A stretch of 6,471 nt of DNA from assembly GCA_007127255.1 (NCBI GenBank), contig SKZS01000118.1:1-6471 (forward strand), in the 5' to 3' direction. Both the position numbers and the translations under genes were made by a program. Origin of the DNA: Syntrophomonadaceae bacterium. Its GTDB lineage: Bacteria > Bacillota > Dethiobacteria > DTU022. Shown here piece by piece: positions 1 through 5,837 of the stretch. Position 1 is the first letter of the stretch. Every line of letters begins with the position of its first letter. The notes beneath the pieces are model-generated. The model had not been told where the DNA came from, did no database searches, and saw only the letters and a list, made by a program, of their open reading frames with translations.

Positions 1-30
1 ATGAACAAGATAACTGATCTTTTTTATACT

Positions 31-639
31 TTATCTGCTCAGCAGATGCTTGAGCAGTTCACGAGCCTGACGCAGGGCACGGGCACGGTGGCTGATTGTA
101 TTCTTTTTAGCGGCAGACATCTCGGCAAAAGTCTGGCCTGTAGGTTCGTAAATAAAGAGAGGATCATAACCAAACCCTCCGCTGCCGCGTGGTTCTTCAG
201 CTATACGACCGGGGCAAGTCCCGTGAGCAAAATATGATTCCTTTCCCGGTAAAACTATGGCAATTACCGCAATAAAGCGGGCGGCTCGTTTTTCCGGAGG
301 GAAATCACGCAATTCTTCCAGTAACAAGCGATTATTCGCGGCGTCATTGCCTTCTTCCCCTGCATAACGTGCTGAAAGAACGCCGGGCCTGCCATCTAAA
401 GCCTCTACCTCCAAACCTGAATCATCGGCCAGGGCCATTTCCCCGCTAAAAGTGGCAACCGCTTCCGCTTTTTTGGCAGCATTTCCACGAAAAGTGGCCC
501 GGTCCTCCTCGGGCATTTCAAAACCGGGATAATCAGCAGCTGTCTTAATTTCAAGGGGTAAACCTTCCAGCAGGCTTTTAATCTCTATCAGCTTGTTTTT
601 GTTGCCTGTTGCTATAACTAGCTTTTTCACCTGGCTCAT
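31..639 (-). CDS. rdgB: XTP/dITP diphosphatase (RdgB/HAM1 family)
   Basis: This protein hydrolyses non-canonical purine nucleoside triphosphates (dITP, XTP, ITP) to the monophosphate and pyrophosphate in the cytosol, keeping deaminated purines out of DNA and RNA. At 202 residues it has the usual full family length. The family signatures are all visible: TGNKNK at residues 11-16 near the N-terminus, DDSGLEVEAL at 72-81 with the catalytic/metal-site aspartates, the glycine-rich GSGGFGYDPLF at 152-162, and KNTISHRARAL at 179-189, which forms the base-recognition segment. The start is supported by GAGAGG about six bases upstream of the ATG. It lies 34 bp downstream of the S51-like gene on the same strand with no terminator between them, so the two are probably co-transcribed. 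The stop lies 30 bases from the window edge, so its next neighbour is unseen. Nothing about the protein itself is unusual. Confidence 0.97.
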   Translation of the reverse strand: MSQVKKLVIATGNKNKLIEIKSLLEGLPLEIKTAADYPGFEMPEEDRATFRGNAAKKAEAVATFSGEMALADDSGLEVEALDGRPGVLSARYAGEEGNDAANNRLLLEELRDFPPEKRAARFIAVIAIVLPGKESYFAHGTCPGRIAEEPRGSGGFGYDPLFIYEPTGQTFAEMSAAKKNTISHRARALRQARELLKHLLSR

Positions 640-673
640 TATTCCTCTCTAAATTAATTAGAATTTCAAACTA

Positions 674-1924
674 TTACAGGTCCCACCTTGGTCCCTCTTC
701 TGTATCTTCAAGCACTACACCGATAGATTGCAATATACTACGGATCTGGTCGGCTTCCGGCCACCTTTTTTCCCGACGATACTGCTCCCGCAATGCTACA
801 AGCTCATTTATCAGTTCTTTAAACTTACGGGGAATAACATTAACAGCCTGGTCAATTCCTGTTCCGGCCAGGGCTATCATTTCACGAAATATCTCCCGTC
901 CCTGAGATATAAACTCAGGGTTTTCAAGATCAATCTGAGCCTGCCAGATAAGTCTGTCTGCTTCAAGAAGCAGTGTTGTCATCGCCGCCAAATCATTTTC
1001 TTCTATTGCACGGTGAAAAGCTTCTTCAATACCATGCATCTGATCCCAAAACGATGCCACTGCTTTTTCAGGGATACCTGATGCCGGAGATGATTTGACC
1101 TCAATACCGGCACCGGTAACCCGGTCATGAAAACCACCGAGTAGTTGTTCAAAAGTGACCCTTTCCCCTCGTGAATATTGTTTTTCAACCCCACTGCGCC
1201 TGATCGTTACCTGGCCAAGACCCACCACAGCAGCCTCGCGGGAAGCAAAATCGAGTATACAGGCTGTATGTTCATCAAGCCCGAGTATAGTCGTGCCCTG
1301 AGGAAGTTGAGCTTCAAGAGCCAGGAAACGTTTTTCACCCATGTAACAGAAACGGGTATCGTGGTTTCCACCTTCTGCATTGTTCCAGTGGGGAATAACG
1401 ACCAGCTCAAGACCGAGATGTCCTAAAATATTGAGACCCTCGACCCAGTGCAGAGCTTCACCCACCTTGTATATTTCATATACCGGGAGTGTATGGCTGC
1501 CAACGGTAAGCGCTGCCGCACTGGCCGCAACCAGGCAACCTCCCTTATTGACCATGGCGCTGAGTAAAGCGGGAACAGGTGTTTCTTTTAACTGGCGGAC
1601 AGTATAGGTCGGACTGCCCGGTCCAATCAACACGAAACCCGCTTCACTAAGTAGACGATAAACCTTCTCGGCCTCCTGCGAAGTTATAGTTTCAGCCGAT
1701 TTAAATGAGGCGATTTCCATTTTATGACGCACCTGCTGCTCAAAAAAGTTTGCTGCGCGCTCGGCAATCAAATCGACATTACCCTGGAACCCCGCCGGAG
1801 TATCAAGAAATAACGCCTTCTGCTGTGACCCGATCTTGGAGAGAAGCGTCTTATGCGTCTCAACCATTGTACCGGAAAGCTCACCGGAACCGATTAATGC
1901 AATAGTCCCCCGCACCGTCGACAT
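674..1924 (-). CDS. Two-domain protein: S51 peptidase/cyanophycinase-like domain plus CysRS-like C-terminal domain
   Basis: This 416-residue protein has two recognisable parts. Residues 1 to about 265 resemble the peptidase S51 / type 1 glutamine-amidotransferase-like fold (dipeptidase E, cyanophycinase): an opening strand with GSGE (12-15), IGPGSPTYTVRQL (100-112), a nucleophile-elbow-like LVAASAAAL (131-139) with Ser135, IPHWNN (177-182) with His179, and GLDEHTA (215-221). The glycines normally flanking the serine are alanines. Glu150 sits 15 residues after Ser135, where dipeptidase E has its triad Asp. Residues about 290-416 are helical and end in REKRWPEADQIR (384-395), then GVVLEDTEEGPRW (402-414), closely matching the C-terminus of cysteinyl-tRNA synthetase. 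The synthetase HIGH and KMSKS catalytic motifs are absent, so this is not a CysRS. Substrate is unknown; peptide hydrolysis or a tRNA-related role is inference. Start: AGGAGG seven bases before ATG. Likely first gene of an operon with rdgB. Confidence 0.85.
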   Translation of the reverse strand: MSTVRGTIALIGSGELSGTMVETHKTLLSKIGSQQKALFLDTPAGFQGNVDLIAERAANFFEQQVRHKMEIASFKSAETITSQEAEKVYRLLSEAGFVLIGPGSPTYTVRQLKETPVPALLSAMVNKGGCLVAASAAALTVGSHTLPVYEIYKVGEALHWVEGLNILGHLGLELVVIPHWNNAEGGNHDTRFCYMGEKRFLALEAQLPQGTTILGLDEHTACILDFASREAAVVGLGQVTIRRSGVEKQYSRGERVTFEQLLGGFHDRVTGAGIEVKSSPASGIPEKAVASFWDQMHGIEEAFHRAIEENDLAAMTTLLLEADRLIWQAQIDLENPEFISQGREIFREMIALAGTGIDQAVNVIPRKFKELINELVALREQYRREKRWPEADQIRSILQSIGVVLEDTEEGPRWDL

Positions 1925-1942
1925 ATCTTTGCCTCCTGCTCC

Positions 1943-1963
1943 TTATTTTAAGGCTAAGGCTTT
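1943..1963 (-). repeat. Leader element copy 1, shared with the sirtuin gene
   Basis: Read on the minus strand this is AAAGCCTTAGCCTTAAAAT followed by AA. It lies directly upstream of the AGGAGG (1932-1937) of the S51/CysRS-like gene. The plus-strand copy at 3118-3138 matches 20 of 21 bases and also lies just upstream of a ribosome binding site. It contains AGCCTT twice in tandem and ends in an AT-rich TTAAAAT. The match is seen directly; a role as operator or promoter part is inference. Confidence 0.6.
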
Positions 1964-2114
1964 ATAAAAGATGATCGCATGTGTCATAAATTTCAACAGC
2001 AAGATTCTAAATCCTCCATCAATATAAAAACGCTCCGGCAAACGTAAGCTTTTATAAACTGTTGAAACCGCAGACATAACCCATTGTACCGGTCATGATC
2101 AGCACCTGTTTTAA

Positions 2115-2144
2115 TTGACAGTTATTACAGAAAAATGCTATTAT
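2115..2144 (+). promoter_or_regulatory. Sigma-A-type promoter for the SDR gene
   Basis: A perfect -35 TTGACA (2115-2120) and a -10 TATTAT (2139-2144) are separated by 18 bases. Transcription would start near 2151, giving a leader of about 65 bases before the SDR start codon. It lies in the 292-bp divergent gap between the S51-like gene and the SDR gene. I found no equally convincing promoter on the minus strand of that gap. Confidence 0.7.
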
Positions 2145-2216
2145 TACTTCGTAGACAGTTTATGTTAATCGCTATATTCAAAACGATCAATATTTGCATT
2201 TAGAAGGGTATTCAAT

Positions 2217-3032
2217 ATGAACCATTTCTACAAAGATAAGGTTGCAGTAGTAACCGGAGCAAGCTCTGGTATCGGCAGGGCTGTTGCTGCAGCGCTGGCT
2301 CAAAATGGTTCAAACGTAGTTCTGGCTGCGCGTCATGAGGGCCCTCTACAGGAACTGGCCGTGGAATTGGGAGCCGACCGTACCCTGGTTGCTCCGACAG
2401 ACGTTACAGTCCCGGAACAAACAAAACAGCTGGCTGAACAGGCGCTGACTTTTTACGATCGCATCGATCTGCTCTTTAACTGTGCCGGAATAATGCACAA
2501 TTCCGGTTTCGGGGCTCTTGACCCCGAAATCTTCCGCCAGCATATCGAAACCAACCTCATGGGCACGGTTAACTGTCTGCGTGCGGTAATTCCGCTTATG
2601 CAAAAACAGCAGGGCGGCCACATTGTCAACATATCATCACTTCTGGGCAGATATCCCCTGGGAGGAACATCAGCCTACTGTACTTCCAAATATGCTATCG
2701 CTGGTTTGTCAGGCACACTGAGGCACGAACTTAAACACGATCATATATACCTTACCACTGTCTTCCCCTCATTTGTTAAAACGACAATGCTAAATGGACA
2801 TATGAAAAGTGTTCGTGAAAGTCGCTTTTACAAGATGACCAGTAATTACCCGCCCGAAAAAGTCGCCGCGGCTATCTTGAAAGGGGTGGCAAAAAGAAAG
2901 AGAGAGCTTACCCTGCCGCGTCACATGCATTTTACTGTCCTGCTTCATGCCTTGTTCCCCAACCTGGTGGAAAACATCACAGGGCATCTGCTGGGCGGCT
3001 GGCCACGGTACGACCAGCCGTGGGAACCTTAA
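2217..3032 (+). CDS. Short-chain dehydrogenase/reductase (classical SDR)
   Basis: This is a cytosolic NAD(P)-dependent oxidoreductase of the classical SDR family, 271 residues. The Rossmann cofactor motif TGASSGIG is at 13-20, the structural NCAG motif at 88-91, and the catalytic tetrad Asn113, Ser141, Tyr154 and Lys158 is complete, with the YxxxK reading YCTSK. Arg39 after the second strand (VVLAARH) favours NADP(H), an inference from position only. The region after about residue 190, including a hydrophobic stretch near 238-260, would form the substrate lid; the substrate cannot be read from the sequence. The start is supported by AGAAGGG eight bases upstream of the ATG and a good promoter further up. 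The gene is followed after 136 bp by the sirtuin gene on the same strand; no clear U-tract terminator separates them, so read-through is possible. Confidence 0.93.
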   Translation: MNHFYKDKVAVVTGASSGIGRAVAAALAQNGSNVVLAARHEGPLQELAVELGADRTLVAPTDVTVPEQTKQLAEQALTFYDRIDLLFNCAGIMHNSGFGALDPEIFRQHIETNLMGTVNCLRAVIPLMQKQQGGHIVNISSLLGRYPLGGTSAYCTSKYAIAGLSGTLRHELKHDHIYLTTVFPSFVKTTMLNGHMKSVRESRFYKMTSNYPPEKVAAAILKGVAKRKRELTLPRHMHFTVLLHALFPNLVENITGHLLGGWPRYDQPWEP

Positions 3033-3047
3033 ATCTGTCTTAGAACC

Positions 3048-3105
3048 ATTTCATTTTCCTCCTTGCACATTATTTATGTAATAATTATTTCCGGGGAAAT
3101 GAAAT
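3048..3105 (+). other. Imperfect long inverted repeat with nested hairpin between the SDR and sirtuin genes
   Basis: ATTTCATTTTCC (3048-3059) pairs with GGAAATGAAAT (3095-3105) with one bulged base. The interior holds ATTATT (3069-3074) facing AATAAT (3080-3085). A competing short hairpin uses ATTTC (3087-3091) with GAAAT (3096-3100) and loop CGGG. No run of T follows, so it is not a standard intrinsic terminator. It could be a weak transcript-end or leader structure, or be chance in AT-rich DNA. Confidence 0.35.
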
Positions 3106-3117
3106 CACACCAGGTCA

Positions 3118-3138
3118 AAAGCCTTAGCTTTAAAATAA
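3118..3138 (+). repeat. Leader element copy 2, upstream of the sirtuin gene
   Basis: The sequence AAAGCCTTAGCTTTAAAAT followed by AA matches the copy at 1943-1963 (minus strand) at 20 of 21 bases. It ends 17 bases before the sirtuin AGGAGGT. In this copy AAAGC and GCTTT form a small palindrome around CTTA. The TAAAAT at 3131-3136 resembles a -10 box, but no -35 box lies at the right distance in either copy. An operator role is inferred. Confidence 0.6.
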
Positions 3139-3168
3139 TTACATGTTAATCGAACAGGAGGTTATTTT

Positions 3169-3912
3169 ATGAATCAGCTAAATGAGAATATTAAAATATT
3201 GGCCGACTTACTGGAAAAAAGTAATTATACAGTTGCTTTAACAGGAGCTGGTATGGCAGACGAGACAGATGATACTAAATTTCCCAATCCGGGCAGCGGA
3301 ATGTGGACGATGCTTGATCCTGACGATTTTACAATTCAAAGATTCAAAGAAAGTCCGAATACATTTTTTGAAACAGGTGCACCATTCTTCAGCATGCTTG
3401 AAGAAGTCCAACCGGGCAAAGCACATAAAATTCTGGCTGAGCTTGAATCCCGGGGCCTGGTTAAAACGATAATCACCAAAAACATAGACGGCTTACACCA
3501 GGAAGCCGGTTCAAAAAATGTTCTGGAAATATACGGCACCATGAAAAGCGCCAGTTGCGTGCAGTGTCAAATGCAGGTAGATACAGAAGATATAGCTGAA
3601 GAAATTGAGAAAGGCGCTCCGCCGCTTTGCCCCAAGTGCGGTGAAAACCTTAAGCCGGATGTGGTTCTTTTTGGCGAACCGCTTTCACATGACTACCACG
3701 CGGCAAAAAAAGAAATAAGCCGGGCCGACCTGGTCATTGTCACCGGGACAAACATCATTACTTCACCGACCAGGGATCTGCTTGCAGAAAACGAAAATCT
3801 GGCCATTATTAACACTAACCCTACTTCACATGACAGTAAGGCAAAGGTTGTAATTACTGATAACCCGGGCAGCGCTTTGAAATTGCTGCTTGAGGAACTG
3901 GATAGACGATAG
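3169..3912 (+). CDS. Divergent Sir2-family (sirtuin) protein lacking the catalytic histidine
   Basis: This is a Sir2-family protein of 247 residues, normal length for a bacterial sirtuin. Retained family features: LTGAG (24-28), KNIDGLHQEAG (104-114) with Asn105 and Asp107, a four-cysteine zinc site (Cys130, 133, 154, 157), and KPDVVLFGEPL (162-172). Changed features: the histidine of the canonical ELHG motif is Tyr122 (EIYG; codon TAC at 3532-3534); the usual GAGxSxxSGIPDFR loop is replaced after GAG by MADETDDTKFPN, losing the serine, glycine and arginine that contact NAD; and GTS is GTN (193-195). A standard lysine deacylase needs that histidine, so activity may be lost or changed, for example to ADP-ribosyl transfer or NAD sensing (inference). 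The start is supported by AGGAGGT seven bases upstream. It ends 35 bp before the convergent amidohydrolase stop, with no clear terminator. Confidence 0.9.
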   Translation: MNQLNENIKILADLLEKSNYTVALTGAGMADETDDTKFPNPGSGMWTMLDPDDFTIQRFKESPNTFFETGAPFFSMLEEVQPGKAHKILAELESRGLVKTIITKNIDGLHQEAGSKNVLEIYGTMKSASCVQCQMQVDTEDIAEEIEKGAPPLCPKCGENLKPDVVLFGEPLSHDYHAAKKEISRADLVIVTGTNIITSPTRDLLAENENLAIINTNPTSHDSKAKVVITDNPGSALKLLLEELDRR

Positions 3913-3947
3913 CATTAAACAGTTTATATAAGCCTCTTTTATTTTAA

Positions 3948-5582
3948 TTATTGCTGATGAATGATACGGCCGCCGACTATGGTCATAACAGCATGAATAT
4001 TTTTCAGCTGATGCGGTTCCGTGTTATGGGGATTTTCTGATAGTACTGCAAGATCTGCCAGCATACCGGGAGCAATAGTTCCCTTTACATTTTCTTCGAA
4101 GTACTGGTAAGCGCCATTTACGGTATAACACTTCAGCATGTCATCAAGCTGTAAACTCTCCTCCGGCAAAAAACCTCCTTCCGGCTCCCCCTCCAGGGTT
4201 CTACGGGTCACCGCCGCCTGGATCGACGCAAAGGGTGCTGCGTCTTCCACCGGTGCATCTGAACTGCCAGCCAGCAGTAAACCTTTATCTTTGATCATGG
4301 TTTTCCATATATATGCCCTCTTCATTCTCTCCGGCCCCAGTCTCTTTTCCAGCCAGCGGTAATCGCTTGAGAGAAAGCCGGGTTGTATATCCACGCCAAT
4401 CTTATACTTCTGCAGAATATCAAGAATAACTTCATCCACTACTGAAGCGTGGACCATCCTGTGCCGGAGAACATTCTTTTCATCTCCCAAAGATTTTACC
4501 GTCCGGATACTGTGTTCAGCAGCCTGGTCCCCTATAGCGTGAAAAGCACACTGGTAGCCATTTTTATGAGCCTTTCTTGAGATTTCTTCAAGTTCTGCAA
4601 CATCCATTACCGGCATACCAAAGTTCCCGGGATCATCACAGTATTCATTTTTCAAAAGAGCGGTCCTCCCGCCGAGGGACCCATCCAGGAAAAACTTGAT
4701 ATAGCCCTGCCGGAAAAAAGGATCTCCCGCTAAAAAATCAATCTTGTTTTCCAGCAAATAATCAAGCAGTTCACATTCCGCGCCAAGTATTATTCTAAGC
4801 GGATAACCTTCCTCTCGAAGCACTTCCCGGTAACTGTCCATCAACCGGGCATAATGGTTGGGATCCTTTATTCCTATAGCCATGGAGTGTGCAGTAGTAA
4901 TTCCGTTTTCTGCCATATACCATATAGCTGCCCTGATAGCTTCTTGCTCCATTTTTGCATCCCGGTTAATAATATCGTAAATCGGATCGCCTGCTTTTTC
5001 AGCCAAGATACCCGTTAACCTGCCTTCCTGATCACGATAAACAGCTCCACCCTGCACTGGAGCACGGCTACTCTCCAGCCCCGACATCTGCAGGGCAGGG
5101 GTATTGGCAGCAAAAACATGAGTACAAACCCGGATCAAAAATACCGGATTGCAAGGGGCGGCCTGATCTAAATCCCACCTGTTTGGGGGAACCGGTATCG
5201 GAAATTCGCTCTCATCCCATCCCCTGCCTATAATCCATTCTCCCGGCCGTTTATTCTCTGCAGTTTTTTTTACTCGAAGCTTAATATCATCAATCCCGCT
5301 CGCGCCCTTCAAATCCAGCTGGGTCTTCAAATATCCCGTTTGTAGAAGGTGAACATGACTGTCAATAATCCCCGGCATAATCACCTTTCCTTCTAAATCA
5401 ACCACTTCACAACGCCTGTCTTCGTTCCTTAAACTCCGGTAATCGCCTACCGCACTGATCAGACCATCTTTTAATAAGATACTTTCGACAGATAGCTTGC
5501 CACCGCCGGCTTTATTTGATTTTATTCGCCTTCCGGGATCAAGAATTAAGCAGTTAGTCAGTAATATTGGCTTAATCTGCAT
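3948..5582 (-). CDS. Amidohydrolase family 3, YtcJ-like metal-dependent hydrolase
   Basis: This is a metal-dependent hydrolase of the amidohydrolase superfamily (Amidohydro_3, YtcJ-like), 544 residues from the chosen start, normal for the family. Visible sites, numbered from this start: the metal-binding DSHVH with His76 and His78, GRGWDES (119-125), IKFFLDGSLGGRTALL (295-310) with Lys296 as the possible bridging lysine, FHAIGD with His348, RMVHAS with His378, and GSSDAPVE with catalytic Asp442. The C-terminal GTIAPGMLADLAVL (502-515) belongs to the small beta-sandwich domain. No signal peptide is seen, so it is probably cytosolic. The substrate (amide, carbamate or similar) is not readable. 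The start at 5582 is preferred because AGGAGAGG (5590-5597) lies seven bases upstream; an in-frame ATG at 5630 would add 16 residues but has no well-placed binding site. It is divergent from the symporter gene. Confidence 0.92.
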   Translation of the reverse strand: MQIKPILLTNCLILDPGRRIKSNKAGGGKLSVESILLKDGLISAVGDYRSLRNEDRRCEVVDLEGKVIMPGIIDSHVHLLQTGYLKTQLDLKGASGIDDIKLRVKKTAENKRPGEWIIGRGWDESEFPIPVPPNRWDLDQAAPCNPVFLIRVCTHVFAANTPALQMSGLESSRAPVQGGAVYRDQEGRLTGILAEKAGDPIYDIINRDAKMEQEAIRAAIWYMAENGITTAHSMAIGIKDPNHYARLMDSYREVLREEGYPLRIILGAECELLDYLLENKIDFLAGDPFFRQGYIKFFLDGSLGGRTALLKNEYCDDPGNFGMPVMDVAELEEISRKAHKNGYQCAFHAIGDQAAEHSIRTVKSLGDEKNVLRHRMVHASVVDEVILDILQKYKIGVDIQPGFLSSDYRWLEKRLGPERMKRAYIWKTMIKDKGLLLAGSSDAPVEDAAPFASIQAAVTRRTLEGEPEGGFLPEESLQLDDMLKCYTVNGAYQYFEENVKGTIAPGMLADLAVLSENPHNTEPHQLKNIHAVMTIVGGRIIHQQ

Positions 5583-5589
5583 CGATATT

Positions 5590-5597
5590 CCTCTCCT
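5590..5597 (-). promoter_or_regulatory. Ribosome binding site that decides the amidohydrolase start
   Basis: On the minus strand AGGAGAGG lies seven bases before the ATG at 5582. The longer in-frame ATG at 5630 has only GGCGGAG about 18 bases upstream, too far for efficient initiation. The residues before 5582 also do not resemble the family N-terminus. Confidence 0.75.
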
Positions 5598-5667
5598 AAA
5601 ATTGAAATCAGCGGTAGTTAAACCTGCCATTACCAGGCTTCATCATTTCTCCGCCCCTGGTATTCAT

Positions 5668-5698
5668 ATTATCACATTAAGGCTGCTGCATATCACAA
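5668..5698 (-). promoter_or_regulatory. Candidate promoter for the amidohydrolase gene
   Basis: Read on the minus strand, TTGTGA (5693-5698) is followed after 19 bases by GATAAT (5668-5673), which is preceded by TGT and so forms an extended -10 (TGnGATAAT). The long spacer is tolerable for an extended -10. Transcription would start near 5661, about 80 bases before the preferred start codon. The spacer contains AGCCTTAA (5677-5684), an 8-base match to the leader element found upstream of two other genes here, possibly by chance. Confidence 0.4.
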
Positions 5699-5753
5699 AA
5701 CCTGCAGAACGCGTAACACTGAGTGGGAAAATTGAATGCTAAAGTTTTTTGAA

Positions 5754-5779
5754 ATGTATTTTTTTTCTGCTAAATACAT
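5754..5779. promoter_or_regulatory. Inverted repeat overlapping the symporter promoter, candidate operator
   Basis: ATGTATTT (5754-5761) and AAATACAT (5772-5779) form a perfect 8-bp inverted repeat around a 10-base spacer. The right arm ends two bases before the -10 box of the symporter promoter and the left arm covers the -35 region. Binding of a dimeric regulator here would control access to the promoter. The symmetry is seen; a regulator is inferred. Confidence 0.45.
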
Positions 5780-5787
5780 GCTATAAT
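5779..5787 (+). promoter_or_regulatory. Extended -10 promoter for the symporter gene
   Basis: TGCTATAAT gives a perfect -10 TATAAT (5782-5787) with the TGn extension. The -35 region 17 bases upstream is only a T-run, which fits an extended -10 promoter that does not need a good -35. Transcription would start near 5794, giving a leader of about 44 bases that ends in a very strong GGAGGTGA (5825-5832) five bases before the ATG. Confidence 0.65.
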
Positions 5788-5837
5788 AAATTGCCTGAGG
5801 CTGGATGGACGACTATACGTGAAGGGAGGTGAAACAA

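Noticed and set aside
1..237. Plus-strand open frame of 78 codons at the left edge
   Set aside because: It lies antisense over rdgB, whose family motifs are unmistakable, and its translation resembles no protein family.
674..1924. Annotation as cysteinyl-tRNA synthetase
   Set aside because: Only the C-terminal helical domain matches. The HIGH and KMSKS motifs and the zinc-binding catalytic core are absent, and the N-terminal half has a different fold.
1991..2067. 9-bp inverted repeat TTTCAACAG / CTGTTGAAA in the gap between the S51-like and SDR genes
   Set aside because: The arms are 59 bases apart and a match of this length is expected by chance fairly often in a gap this size; it does not align with a promoter element.
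3913..3947. Possible bidirectional terminator between the convergent sirtuin and amidohydrolase genes
   Set aside because: The 35-bp gap is AT-rich but has no stem longer than about four base pairs and no GC-rich hairpin before a T-run.
5608..5646. 12-codon minus-strand upstream frame (MMKPGNGRFNYR) in the amidohydrolase leader
   Set aside because: It has only a weak GCGGAG two to three bases before its first ATG and no regulatory codon run, so a leader peptide is not supported.
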